This document shows, in pieces, positions 40,850 to 50,195 of a stretch of DNA of 64,000 bases. A program made the position numbers and the translations under genes. How positions within the stretch are numbered: the first letter of the stretch is position 1; each line of letters starts with the position of its first letter. Origin of the DNA: Bradyrhizobium lablabi (GTDB taxonomy: Bacteria; Pseudomonadota; Alphaproteobacteria; Rhizobiales; Xanthobacteraceae); the NCBI RefSeq assembly GCF_018129385.1, contig NZ_JAFCLN010000018.1:98559-162558 (forward strand), written 5' to 3'. Under the pieces are notes generated by a model. That model had not been told where the DNA came from and did not search any database. It saw nothing but the letters and a program-made list of their open reading frames with translations.

Positions 40850-43800
40850 TCCGGTACTTCCTCGAATACGCCATGGTGAGGCTTTCCGTCGTTGCCTTTG
40901 CGCAGCATGGCGAACAGGTAAGGCACGATCAGCAATGTGGTGGGCGTTGCGAACAGCAGGCCGCCGATGACGGCGCGCGCGAGCGCTGCATTTTGCTCCT
41001 CGCCGGCCCCGCCGATCGCCATCGGGATCATGCCGACGATCATCGCGGCAGCGGTCATCAGCACCGGCCGGATTCGGGTGTGGCCGGCGCTCAGCGCGGC
41101 TTCAAAGGCGGTATGGCCCTTTAGCTGCTGCTCGCGCGCGAACGTCACCAGCAGGATCGAGTTCGCCGAAGCCACGCCGACCGCCATGATCGCGCCCATC
41201 AGCGACGGCACGTTCAGCGTGGTGCCGGTAATGAACAGCATGGTGACGATGCCGCAAAGCGTCGCCGGCAAAGCCAGGATCACGACGAACGGATCGCCCC
41301 AGGTCTGGTAGTTCACCACCATCAGCAGATAGACGAAGACCGCGGCGAACAGCAGCCCGATGCCGAGATTGCGGAACGAATTGTTCATGCTCTGGATCTG
41401 GCCGATCACCTGAATCGTATTGCCGGGTTTCAGCTTCTGTTGCAGTTCGGTCGTGACCTTGTGGATGTCGGCTGCGACGCTGCCGAGATCGCGTCCCTGC
41501 ACGCTGGCATAGACCTCGTACACCGGCTGGATGTTGGTCTGGTTGGAGTTGGTCGGCAGCGTGTCGCGCTTGAACGTTGCGACATTGCTGAGCATGCCGG
41601 GAACGACCTGCCCGCTCATCGCCAGCGAAGTGGAGACCGGGGTGTTTGCAAGCGCGTTCAGCGAGTTGACTGTTCGCTCCGGCGTTTGCACCGCGATGTA
41701 ATAGGGAATCCCCGAGGCCGGATCGGTCCAGAAGTTGGGCGACACCTGCTCCGACGAACTGAGGCTGACATTGATATTGGTGGCGACCGTGCTGGCATTG
41801 AGGCCAAGCTGCGCCGCCCGGGTCCGGTCGATGTCGGCAAAGAACGCCGGCGCATTGACTTCCTGCTGCAAATGCGCGTCGACGATGCCGGGTATCGCGG
41901 CAAGGCGCTGGCGCAATTCCTTGGCAACGGCCAGGTTACCCTTATCATAGCCCACCGTCCGCACATCGATCTGCGCCGGCAGCCCGAAGTTCAGGATCTG
42001 CGTCACGATATCGGCCGCCTGGAAGTAGAACGTGTTCTGCGGAAATGCCGCCGGCAGCACCTCGCGCAATTTCTTGACGTATTGGGCGGTCGGCTTGTGG
42101 CCGTCCTTGAGCGCCACCTGGATCACGCCATCGTTGACCCCGATGGTCGAGCCGTCGCTGAATGCGAGGTTATAGGCACGCGCCGGCAACCCGATATTGT
42201 CGACGATCAGCGAGCGTTCGTTCTCGGGAATGACTTCGCGAATCTTGTCCTCGACCGCCTGGAAGATCGCCTCGGTGCTCTCGATACGGGTGCCGGCGGG
42301 GGCGCGAACGTGAAGCTGGATCTGGCCGCCGTCGATGATCGGGAAGAAGTCGCGGCCGACGGAAAACAGCATCACCGTGCCGAGGCCGAGTATCAGGAAG
42401 GCGACGATGGGCACGATCGCCCGGCGGCGAAGCAGCGTGCCGAGCAGCTTCGCGTATCCCGCGCGCATGCGCTCGAAGCCGCGGTCAAACGCGGCGGACA
42501 TCCGCGCGAAGCGGCCGGCTGGGGCGCCGCTATCGTCGCCGTGACGGCGCTCGCCCTTGAGCAGCAAGCCGATCGTGATCGGCGTAAGCGTCCGCGACAA
42601 CAGGTAGGAAGCCAGCATCGCAAACACGACGGCAAGCCCAAGCGGCGTAAACAGATACTTGGCCGGCCCGTCGAGGAACACCACCGAGGTGAACACGCAG
42701 CTAATGGCGAGTGTGGAGACCAGGGTCGGAATTGCGATTTCGGCAGCGCCATGCAGCGTCGCCTCGGGAAGCGGCATGCCCTCCTCGGTCCACAGCCGGT
42801 GCGTGTTTTCGATCGTGACGGTCGAATCGTCGACCAATATGCCGACCGCCAGCGCCAGGCCGCCCAGCGTCATGGTGTTGAGCGTTTCGCCGAGGAAATA
42901 CAGCACGACCAGCGACGACAGGATCGCCAGCGGGATCGAGATCATCACCACCAGCGTCGAGCGCCAGGAACCCAGGAAGACCAGGATCATCAGCGCGGTG
43001 AGGCCCGCCGCAATGGCGCCTTCACGCAGCACGCCATTGACCGAGTTGGTGACGAATACCGATTGGTCGAACAGCTCGTCGATCTTCATCCCGGCGGGAG
43101 CCGCGGCGCGGATCGCCCCCAGCGCTTCCTTCACGCCGTTGACGACCGCCAGCGTCGAGGCATTGCCGTTCTTGATCACGCTGAGCAGGACCGAGCGGCG
43201 GCCATCCTGGCGCACGACGTTTTGCTGGACCAGCGATCCGTCGCGCACCTGCGCCACGTCCTTCAGGAAGACGGTGGCGCCGTTGACGAACTTGACCGGC
43301 ATCATGTTGAGGTCGGCGATCGACGCCGGCGTGGCATTGGTCCGCACCGTATACTGGGTGTCGCCGATCTTGGCCGTTCCGGACGGCAGTGTCAGGTTCT
43401 GCGTATTGACGGCGTTCACGATGTCGAGCGGCGTCAATCCGCGCGACAGCAGCTTGTCCGGATCGATGTCCACCATGATCTGGCGATATTTGCCGCCCGC
43501 CGGCGTCGGCAGCGTGACGCCGGGGACCGGGGCGAGAGCCTGGCGAACGCGGTAGATGCCGAAGTCGTAGAGCTGCTGTTCATTGAGGCTGTCGGAATTG
43601 AGACTGAGTTGCAGCACCGGAACGCTCGAGGCGTTGAACTGCACGACGATCGGCGGCTGAATGCCGGGCGGCATCAGCGCACGGATCGCATTGGTCGCCG
43701 AGACGATTTGCGCGATCGCGAGGTCGAGGTTGACGTCGGGCTGGAAGTAGATCTTCTGGACCGACAGACCGTTGAGGGTCTGCGCTTCCATGTTCTTGAT

Positions 43801-44031
43801 GCCGTTGACGTTGGCGCTGATGGAATACTGGCTGTAGGTGCTGACGCGCTGTTCCATTTCCGGCGTGGTAAGGCCGGTGTAGCTCCAGATCACGGTCACC
43901 ACGGGAATGCGTATCTCGGGAAAAATATCCGTCGGCATCGACCGGATCGCGGCGACACCGAGAAACAGGATCAGCGCCGCCACCACGTAGAATGTATGCG
44001 GAAATCGCAGCGCAAACCGGACAATGCCCAT
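40846..44031 (-). CDS. RND efflux transporter permease (AcrB/MexF-like)
   Basis: A 1061-residue proton-driven efflux pump. It has the twofold layout of 12 membrane segments with two large periplasmic loops: MGIVRFALRFPHTFYVVAAL at the start, GGLALAVGILVDDSTVTIEN in segment 4 with the conserved Asp-Asp proton relay, and GAIMAVGVASANSILLVTFA in the C-terminal half. The family exports drugs, solvents or metals; the substrate cannot be read from sequence. GAGGATTTGTT precedes the ATG. It lies in a run with a DUF305 protein and a YVTN propeller upstream and the adaptor downstream. Confidence 0.95.
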   Translation of the reverse strand: MGIVRFALRFPHTFYVVAALILFLGVAAIRSMPTDIFPEIRIPVVTVIWSYTGLTTPEMEQRVSTYSQYSISANVNGIKNMEAQTLNGLSVQKIYFQPDVNLDLAIAQIVSATNAIRALMPPGIQPPIVVQFNASSVPVLQLSLNSDSLNEQQLYDFGIYRVRQALAPVPGVTLPTPAGGKYRQIMVDIDPDKLLSRGLTPLDIVNAVNTQNLTLPSGTAKIGDTQYTVRTNATPASIADLNMMPVKFVNGATVFLKDVAQVRDGSLVQQNVVRQDGRRSVLLSVIKNGNASTLAVVNGVKEALGAIRAAAPAGMKIDELFDQSVFVTNSVNGVLREGAIAAGLTALMILVFLGSWRSTLVVMISIPLAILSSLVVLYFLGETLNTMTLGGLALAVGILVDDSTVTIENTHRLWTEEGMPLPEATLHGAAEIAIPTLVSTLAISCVFTSVVFLDGPAKYLFTPLGLAVVFAMLASYLLSRTLTPITIGLLLKGERRHGDDSGAPAGRFARMSAAFDRGFERMRAGYAKLLGTLLRRRAIVPIVAFLILGLGTVMLFSVGRDFFPIIDGGQIQLHVRAPAGTRIESTEAIFQAVEDKIREVIPENERSLIVDNIGLPARAYNLAFSDGSTIGVNDGVIQVALKDGHKPTAQYVKKLREVLPAAFPQNTFYFQAADIVTQILNFGLPAQIDVRTVGYDKGNLAVAKELRQRLAAIPGIVDAHLQQEVNAPAFFADIDRTRAAQLGLNASTVATNINVSLSSSEQVSPNFWTDPASGIPYYIAVQTPERTVNSLNALANTPVSTSLAMSGQVVPGMLSNVATFKRDTLPTNSNQTNIQPVYEVYASVQGRDLGSVAADIHKVTTELQQKLKPGNTIQVIGQIQSMNNSFRNLGIGLLFAAVFVYLLMVVNYQTWGDPFVVILALPATLCGIVTMLFITGTTLNVPSLMGAIMAVGVASANSILLVTFAREQQLKGHTAFEAALSAGHTRIRPVLMTAAAMIVGMIPMAIGGAGEEQNAALARAVIGGLLFATPTTLLIVPYLFAMLRKGNDGKPHHGVFEEVPE

Positions 44032-44069
44032 AACAAATCCTCATTCCGGCGGCGCCGCCGGCACCATTG

Positions 44070-45560
44070 CTATTTCAACTGCGTCTGCACGACCGGCCCC
44101 GTCTTGTCGGCGCGTCCTTCGGCGATGACGAGGTAACGCCTTGCGATCCTGTCTTCGCCGCGGACGATCTGCCGGATCGGACCGGTGGCGTTGACGATCG
44201 CCGCTCCGGCCGGGTTGGTCGAGAAGGCCGCCAACGGCTCGAGCGGGCCCTCGCCGTTCCGCTCCCGCGCCAGCGCGAGGACGTAAGGCTGTTTCGGCTC
44301 CAGTCCGGTGACCGACGCCTGCAAGACCTGGATTAGCCCCTGATCGAACAGCGAGACGCTGGTGACTTCGTCGTTGCCGCTACCGCTAGCACCGGCGCTG
44401 CCAACCGTCTTACGGCTTCGCACGGCTCCGAGCGCCAGATGGGTGGCCTCGCCGGCGAGATGAAGCTGCTCCAGGCCCCGCGTGCCGTCGCCCTCCGGCA
44501 CCGCATCCGGAACATAGACGATCGCCTGCGGCGCCTGCCCGATCGGACTTGTCGCGATCAGCTTGTTGGCGATGGTATCGATCGCAGCCATGCCGTCGGC
44601 ATTTTCCAGCCCGACATAGACGCGGCTGCCGTCGCCGGACGGCCAGACACCATGCGGCAGCTTGCCGACCGGGATCGTCGCTACTTGCGAAAAATCGTCG
44701 GTGCGAAAAACCTTGACCTCGTTCAGCCCGCCGATTGTCACATAGGCGAACATGCCGTTGGCATTGCGGACGATGTTGACGTGATTGGTGATCGGCCCGG
44801 TGTCGATCGACTTCAGCACCGCGAACGGCGGCTGCGCGTCGAACACCATGGTGCGGCCGACATCCTTCAGCGTGAACCAGACCTGCTTGCCGTCGGGGGT
44901 GGCCGCGATGTTCGGACAGAACGGGCTGTCCTGCTTGACGTGGCCGACGATCTCGTGATCGGCAACCGAGATGACCACGGTTTCCGGGTTGAAGGACGAG
45001 CAGACGTAGCCGTATTTGCCGTCGGGCGAGAATATCTGCATGCCCGGTCCTCCCGGCACCTTGATCCGCAGCTTCTCTTCAAAACTCTGGCCATCCAGCA
45101 CGGCAACATAGTCCTCGCCGCGAACGGTGACCCAGACTTCCTTGCCGTCGGGCGTGAAGAACGCCTCGTGCGGCGAGCGGCCGACATAGGTGGTGTGCTT
45201 GACGGCGTTGGTCGCGGTGTCGATGAAGGTGACGGAGTTGCTGCCGATCGAGACCACCGCAAGGGTCTGGCGGTCGGGCGAGAAGCCCATGCCGTGGACC
45301 AGCACCTGTCCCCTGTAGAGCGGGCTGAAATTTCCGGGCTGCGGATCGCCGAGGCGGATGACGCCGATCAATCTGCTGTCAACGGGGTCGGTGACCGAGA
45401 CGGTGTTGGAAAACTGCTCCGCCGAATAGACGCGATCGCGGTGGCTGATCGGGATGTCCGGATCGGACGCAGCGCCCGGCGCCTGGCCGGCGCACGCCGC
45501 CGTCTGGCCGGCGAGCGACATGCCGGCGAGCAGACTCCACGTCAAGAGCCGGCGCCGCAT
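44070..45560 (-). CDS. Secreted YVTN-type beta-propeller protein
   Basis: A 496-residue exported protein. The signal peptide MRRRLLTWSLLAGMSLAGQT ends around ACA|GQ. The central 330 residues form a seven-blade propeller of YVTN/surface-antigen repeats (TPDGKEVWVTVRGEDYVAVL, SPDGKYGYVCSSFNPETVVI, TPDGKQVWFTLKDVGRTMVF, GDGSRVYVGLENADGMAAID). A C-terminal domain (about 395-496) contains QVLQASVTGLEPKQPYVLAL and may be a separate beta-sandwich. It starts three bases after the DUF305 gene and is co-transcribed with the RND pump. It may sense or hold the pump's substrate, which is inference. Confidence 0.88.
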   Translation of the reverse strand: MRRRLLTWSLLAGMSLAGQTAACAGQAPGAASDPDIPISHRDRVYSAEQFSNTVSVTDPVDSRLIGVIRLGDPQPGNFSPLYRGQVLVHGMGFSPDRQTLAVVSIGSNSVTFIDTATNAVKHTTYVGRSPHEAFFTPDGKEVWVTVRGEDYVAVLDGQSFEEKLRIKVPGGPGMQIFSPDGKYGYVCSSFNPETVVISVADHEIVGHVKQDSPFCPNIAATPDGKQVWFTLKDVGRTMVFDAQPPFAVLKSIDTGPITNHVNIVRNANGMFAYVTIGGLNEVKVFRTDDFSQVATIPVGKLPHGVWPSGDGSRVYVGLENADGMAAIDTIANKLIATSPIGQAPQAIVYVPDAVPEGDGTRGLEQLHLAGEATHLALGAVRSRKTVGSAGASGSGNDEVTSVSLFDQGLIQVLQASVTGLEPKQPYVLALARERNGEGPLEPLAAFSTNPAGAAIVNATGPIRQIVRGEDRIARRYLVIAEGRADKTGPVVQTQLK

Positions 45561-45563
45561 CTC

Positions 45564-46076
45564 TCACTCCTGGTCCATCTTCATGTCCATGGCGCCGTGC
45601 TCGGCCTGCGGCGGAGGCAGCGCGCCCGGCTCGGTCGGCGACGCCATCGACGGCGGCAGCTCCTCGTCCATGGCGAGGCGCATCGCGGCAATTTCCTGCT
45701 GCTGGGTCACGACGATCTCCTGCGCAAGGCGGCGAAGCTGCTCGTTGCGGCCGTAGCGCAGCACGGACTTGGCCATGTCGATCGCGCCCTGATGGTGCGG
45801 CACCATCATCGCGACGAAGTCGCGGTCGACGTCGCCGGTCGGCTTGATCACCATGTCCGCCATCATCTTGTTCATGGCAGCGTCGTTCTCGGACAGGAAC
45901 GGCTGCTCGTCGGCAAGGTCCGGCCGGTCCGCGACATATTGAAGGGGCATCGCGCCGTGCAGGTGGTAGGCCTTCGACGTGTCCTGCGCCAGTGCGAACG
46001 ACGTCGCCGCGACTGACGCGGTGGTAGCGAACGAGATCGCCCGCTTGCGAATAAAGGTACGCGAGAACAAGATCAT
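45564..46076 (-). CDS. DUF305 family exported protein
   Basis: A 170-residue exported protein of the DUF305 (ferritin-like four-helix) family. After a signal peptide (about 1-30, ending FALAQ), the signature is FVAMMVPHHQGAIDMAKSVL, followed by LAQEIVVTQQQEIAAMRLAM. The N-terminal NDAAMNKMMADM and the C-terminal HGAMDMKMDQE are methionine- and histidine-rich, a common sign of copper or silver binding. It is the first gene of the envelope cluster. GGGAG lies seven bases before the ATG. Confidence 0.92.
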   Translation of the reverse strand: MILFSRTFIRKRAISFATTASVAATSFALAQDTSKAYHLHGAMPLQYVADRPDLADEQPFLSENDAAMNKMMADMVIKPTGDVDRDFVAMMVPHHQGAIDMAKSVLRYGRNEQLRRLAQEIVVTQQQEIAAMRLAMDEELPPSMASPTEPGALPPPQAEHGAMDMKMDQE

Positions 46077-46583
46077 TCCAAACTCCCGGCAAGCGCATTT
46101 GCGCGCGTGGTTGTCTCCACCGCCCGTCCCTGTGTTTCACCCATGCCCTGTTGATACCGTCTTCGAAGCGAAACGGTGCACCGCAAACATGGCGATGCTG
46201 CCCTGCACCCTCAATTAAAAATCAATTTATGATTTCCGGAATGCACGAAACGGCGATGCCGGGGCCGTGACACGCCAAGCCAATGCGCTCACGGCTGCTT
46301 GAGGAGAGCCTCGTTGAGGACGGCAGCGGGACCGTGGCTTTCGCCGGCCGCACGTAAATTCCCGGGTTGCACGACGAACAAGTCCGCTCTCCGGATCAGT
46401 TGAATTTTTTAAACGGCAATTTAGTGGAGCCGGACCTTTCCTACCCCACATCAGGATCGTGCATCCGCCATCCGGGTGCAGCTTCCAGCGAGCAGTTCGC
46501 ATTCGGAAGAACACGCGCCCCTTGCGCTGCGTGAGCGCGCTGGCACGTCCGGACGATGCCCGCATCGCTATGGAGAAAAAACA
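46077..46583. other. Divergent intergenic region of the DUF305/RND cluster
   Basis: A 507-base gap between the DUF305 start (minus) and a small secreted-protein gene (plus). AT-rich patches at about 46205-46235 and 46390-46425 stand out and may hold promoters. A minus-strand frame at 46227-46565 has no ribosome binding site or similarity. No repeat or RNA was recognised. Confidence 0.4.
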
Positions 46584-46847
46584 ATGACCTCGATCAAGAC
46601 AATCGCCGTCGCGGGATTACTCGCGGTGATCACGGCAGTACCCGCATTCGCCCAGGAAGCCATTCAGGAGCCGGGCCTGTTCGCGTTCAATTATCCGAAC
46701 CTGGATGTGTTGAACGGCGGCGCGCCGACGCCGGCGTACCGGATGCAGTTCATGCCGCCTTCGGTGATGTACGAATATAACCTGCGCGCGAGCGGCCTCG
46801 CCGGCCCCGCGGTCATGCATCACCGCTATGTCCATCACGCACGATGA
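46584..46847 (+). CDS. Small secreted hypothetical protein
   Basis: An 87-residue exported protein. The signal peptide MTSIKTIAVAGLLAVITAVP is cleaved near AFA|QE. The mature part contains FAFNYPNLDVLNGGAPTPAY and ends in MHHRYVHHAR, rich in His and Tyr. TGGAGAAAAAACA before the ATG supports this start rather than a longer upstream frame. No family recognised. Confidence 0.7.
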   Translation: MTSIKTIAVAGLLAVITAVPAFAQEAIQEPGLFAFNYPNLDVLNGGAPTPAYRMQFMPPSVMYEYNLRASGLAGPAVMHHRYVHHAR

Positions 46848-47012
46848 CAGCGGGATGACAACGGCATGAACGACAGGTCGCGGTGACTAACAGAGAATTT
46901 AATCGATGCCGTATCCATCGTTCCTATCTGTCCTTGGTACGACGTTCGGTTGCCGCGTGACTCGCTGAGCACGCACGACACTGCGCCGAACAATCTGAGT
47001 GAAAGGAGTGTC

Positions 47013-47501
47013 ATGATGAAGAAAGCGATCACGATATTGGCAACGGCCCTGCTCGCTTCGAGCCTGCTCGTGACTGCCGCCGACGCCCGCGGAGGCGGCG
47101 GAGGTGGCGGTGGTGGTCACGGCGGTGGCGGTTTTGGCGGCGGCGGCGGCTTCGGTGGAGGTGGCGGCCATATGGGCGGCGGCGGCTTCGGTGGCGGAGG
47201 TTTTGGCGGCGGCCACATGGGCGGCTTCGGCGGTGGCCACATGGGTGGCTTTGGCGGAGGCCACATGGGTGGTTTCGGCGGCGGCCGCAGCTTCGGAGGC
47301 TTTGCCGGCAGTCCCCGTTTTGGCGGCAGCGTCGCGCGTTTTGGCGGCGGTCGCTATGGCGGCTATGGGTATCGCCACGCCGGACACTTCCGGCGCGGCT
47401 TCGGCTTCTATCCCGGGTACTACAGCTACTACGACTACCCGTACTGCTACGATTATTACGGGTATCAGAGCTACTACCCCTGGTCGCTTAGCTGCGGCTG
47501 A
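47013..47501 (+). CDS. Secreted Gly-rich protein
   Basis: A 162-residue exported protein. The signal peptide MMKKAITILATALLASSLLV is cleaved near ADA|RG. It is followed by about 80 residues of nearly pure Gly/Phe/His/Met repeats (FGGGHMGGFGGGHMGG-type units, the GGHMGGFGG unit repeated three times at the DNA level) and a Tyr-rich tail (YPGYYSYYDYPYCYDYYGY). GAAAGGAGTG precedes the ATG. Proteins of this kind are structural or adhesive envelope components in other bacteria; here that is inference. The repeats also create a false open frame on the other strand. Confidence 0.75.
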   Translation: MMKKAITILATALLASSLLVTAADARGGGGGGGGGHGGGGFGGGGGFGGGGGHMGGGGFGGGGFGGGHMGGFGGGHMGGFGGGHMGGFGGGRSFGGFAGSPRFGGSVARFGGGRYGGYGYRHAGHFRRGFGFYPGYYSYYDYPYCYDYYGYQSYYPWSLSCG

Positions 47502-47648
47502 AATCTGCCGCGCATCAAAGCGCAGATGGCGGCGCTGAGCAAGCGGCGGTCAAGAAGTGGGCATGCCGAAGTGTTGCGGTCGGCATGCCTACAGGACTGA
47601 TCGCCGCCTGTTCGGGTCTGCGGGACAGGTGCGACGAGTATGGCTGCC

Positions 47649-48542
47649 TCAGGCGTTCTTTCCGATCGAACGCGCCAGACGCAGGAAAGCCTTCAGCAGC
47701 GGACTTGCGTCGTCCTTGTGGTAGATCGCATGCAATTTCGTCAGCGGAATTTTGCCGCGCACCGTCAAGGGGCGATAGACGACACGGGGCAACAGCAGGC
47801 TCCGGATGCAATCCGCCACCAGCGTCACGCCCATACCGGCGGCGACCAGGCTGACGGCCGTCTGCATTTCGCCGGTATCCTGATCGATGCTCGGACTGAA
47901 GCCGGCATCAGCGCATAGACCGACGATCTCGTCGGCGATGCTCGGCCATGAATTGCCGCGGTAAAGCACGAAATTGTCCGATGCCAGCTTTTCCAGTGCG
48001 ACGACTTTCTGCCGCGCCAGCGGATGGTTCTCGTGCAGCGCAGCGATGAAGGGTTCCTGATGGATCGCTTCCGACGTGATTTGCGCGGTTTGCACCGGAG
48101 AACGCGTCAGTCCCAGCGAGATGCGGCGGCCGGCGAGCGCTTCCACCTGCTCGGCCTTGATGAGATGCAGGATCTCCATCCGCACCTGTGGAAACTTGCC
48201 GTGAAAACGTTCGAGGATGGTCGGCATCACGCCGAATGAAACCGATCCCGTCATCCCCAGCACCAATCGCCCCGCCTCGCCGCGCGCGACGCCCCTGGAG
48301 CGGGCGACCGCGCGATCAAGCCCGGCAAACGTTTCCTTGACGTCGCTGTAGAGGGCGGCTCCCGCTTCGGTGAGGCTGACCCGCTGATTGCCGCGGACGA
48401 ACAGCGCAAATCCGAGTTCATGCTCCAGCGCCTGGATCTGGCGGCTCAGCGGCGGTTGCGAAACGTTCAGCCTTGCGGCGGCCCTGACGAAATGAAGCTC
48501 TTCGGCAAGAACCAGAAAATATCGGAGTTGGTTGATCTTCAT
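47649..48542 (-). CDS. LysR family transcriptional regulator
   Basis: A 297-residue LysR regulator. The DNA-binding part reads MKINQLRYFLVLAEELHFVR, then AAARLNVSQPPLSRQIQALE and HELGFALFVRGNQRVSLTEA, typical of the CatR/BenM-like group that controls aromatic or carboxylate catabolism. The effector domain includes RLVLGMTGSVSFGVMPTILE. The ATG at 48542 is chosen because the domain begins there. It lies 84 bases downstream of the acyl-CoA ligase gene on the same strand and probably regulates it, the SDR gene and perhaps the Bug gene. Confidence 0.92.
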   Translation of the reverse strand: MKINQLRYFLVLAEELHFVRAAARLNVSQPPLSRQIQALEHELGFALFVRGNQRVSLTEAGAALYSDVKETFAGLDRAVARSRGVARGEAGRLVLGMTGSVSFGVMPTILERFHGKFPQVRMEILHLIKAEQVEALAGRRISLGLTRSPVQTAQITSEAIHQEPFIAALHENHPLARQKVVALEKLASDNFVLYRGNSWPSIADEIVGLCADAGFSPSIDQDTGEMQTAVSLVAAGMGVTLVADCIRSLLLPRVVYRPLTVRGKIPLTKLHAIYHKDDASPLLKAFLRLARSIGKNA

Positions 48543-48626
48543 GACAGTTTGTCGTCGTCCCCGGGAAGACGACGAACTTGGCACAAGTGAGCGTCGGAGA
48601 CCAAGCCGGAGGTCAGCCGACACCGG

Positions 48627-50192
48627 CTAGATCAGCCGGCCGGCTGCTTCCCAATAAGGCGCCCGCAACAGGCGCTTCCGTATTTTGCCGGAGTCCTCGC
48701 GCGGCAGGCCGCTTCTGATCTCCACCTGTCGCGGCACCTTGAATCCGCTCAGGCGTTGCCGGAGATAGACCAACACCTCCGCCGGGCCGAACGAATGGTC
48801 CGTTTGCGGTTCGACCAGCGCGAGCAGCGATTCGCCGTATTCGGCATCGGGAATGCCGAACACCGCACAATCCCTCACGCCCGGCATCGCCGATAGCACG
48901 GATTCGATTTCCGCCGGGTAGACGTTGGCGCCGCCGATAATGACCATGTCCCGCTTCCTGTCGCACAGGAACAGAAAGCCGTCGTCATCACGGTATCCGA
49001 TGTCGCCGAGCGTGATCAGCCCGTCACGTTCGACCTCGCGCCGCTTCACCTCCTGTCCGTGATACGTGAAGTCCGGATAGTGGCTCAGCCGGGCAAATAT
49101 CTCGCCGGGCACGCCGGGCGGGCAGTCCTCGCCGTTCTCGTCATAGATGCGCAACGTGACGCGATCGAGCACCTGTCCCACCGAGCCCGGCCGCCGCAGC
49201 CAGGCCGCGGAATCGGAAAAGGCGATGGGGCCGGTTTCGGTGCCGCCGTAGAATTCGTGGATGACAGGCCCCCACCATTCGATCATGCGGCGCTTGACGT
49301 CCGCAGGGCACGGCGCCGCCCCATGCAGCACGAAGCGCAGCGACGACAGATCGTATTTGCTTCGTACCTCGGCAGGCAGGCCGAGCAGCCGCACGAACAT
49401 GGTGGGAACCATGAACACGCAGTCGATGCGATGTCGTTCGATCTCGGCGAGAAGCTGCTCCGGCTCGAAGCGCGGCATCAGGACCAGCAGGTCGGCGACG
49501 GTGGCGGCGCTGATGGCAATGCCGTTCGGCGCGCCGTGATAGAGCGGCCCGGGGATCATGAGGCGCACGCCCGGTGTCACGCCGTAGACGCTGCGCCGCG
49601 TCTCCTGCATCAGCAGCTTCTGTTCGGCGGTCGGCGCAAAGCGGCGCACACCTTTTGGAACGCCTGTGGTTCCCGAGGTATAGAGCATGCTCTGAATGAA
49701 CTTTGGCACATCGCTGCGATGCTCCTTCTGTTCATGCAGCCACAGGTGCCAGTCTCGCGCCGCGATGTCAGGCACGGCCTTGTCCGTATCTATTCGATAG
49801 CCGCCGAGCAGATCCGGCGGCGTCTTGACCGCCAGGACCTCGATATCAGAGACATGTTCCGCCCCGAGCGGCGCCAGCAGGTCGGAATGAGCGACCAGAA
49901 CCCGCGCGCCCGAATCCTTCAGGATGTAATCGATCTCCTGCGGCTTGGCGTGCCAGTTGATCGGAACGGCATGCGCTCCCATTTCGATCGCGGCGAGACT
50001 CGCTTCGAGAAACGCGATGTCATTACGCATCAGGATGGCCACGGCATCGCCGGGCCGAAGTCCCATCCCGACGAATCCACCGGCGGCGCGGCTTGCATGG
50101 GTCAAGAGCTCCCGGCGAGACAGGAATCGACCTGCCTGCAGGATGCCCGGTTTTCCCGCCCCGGCACTCGTCGAACCGTTATGTTCAGGCAT
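48627..50192 (-). CDS. Acyl-CoA synthetase (AMP-forming ligase)
   Basis: A 521-residue member of the ANL superfamily that activates a carboxylic acid to its CoA thioester through an acyl-AMP. Motifs are SMLYTSGTTGVPKGVRRFAP (P-loop), HEFYGGTETGPIAFSD, GDIGYRDDDGFLFLCDRKRD, MVIIGGANVYPAEIE, and the C-terminal PREDSGKIRKRLLR lysine. The N-terminal domain is slightly short. The acid is unknown; the pairing with a dienoyl-CoA-reductase-like SDR three bases upstream and a Bug binding protein suggests an imported aromatic or unsaturated acid. Confidence 0.93.
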   Translation of the reverse strand: MPEHNGSTSAGAGKPGILQAGRFLSRRELLTHASRAAGGFVGMGLRPGDAVAILMRNDIAFLEASLAAIEMGAHAVPINWHAKPQEIDYILKDSGARVLVAHSDLLAPLGAEHVSDIEVLAVKTPPDLLGGYRIDTDKAVPDIAARDWHLWLHEQKEHRSDVPKFIQSMLYTSGTTGVPKGVRRFAPTAEQKLLMQETRRSVYGVTPGVRLMIPGPLYHGAPNGIAISAATVADLLVLMPRFEPEQLLAEIERHRIDCVFMVPTMFVRLLGLPAEVRSKYDLSSLRFVLHGAAPCPADVKRRMIEWWGPVIHEFYGGTETGPIAFSDSAAWLRRPGSVGQVLDRVTLRIYDENGEDCPPGVPGEIFARLSHYPDFTYHGQEVKRREVERDGLITLGDIGYRDDDGFLFLCDRKRDMVIIGGANVYPAEIESVLSAMPGVRDCAVFGIPDAEYGESLLALVEPQTDHSFGPAEVLVYLRQRLSGFKVPRQVEIRSGLPREDSGKIRKRLLRAPYWEAAGRLI

Positions 50193-50195
50193 GAC

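Noticed and set aside
41440..44136. 898-codon plus-strand frame opposite the RND permease
   Set aside because: An antisense shadow created by GC-rich third positions. The permease motifs are unmistakable on the minus strand.
44439..46016. 525-codon plus-strand frame opposite the YVTN and DUF305 genes
   Set aside because: It spans two real minus-strand genes and shows no similarity.
46899..47387. Ala/Thr-rich minus-strand frame opposite the Gly-rich protein
   Set aside because: The AAATSTEAAAAA-like repeats are the complement of the Gly codon repeats. The plus strand has a signal peptide and a strong ribosome binding site.
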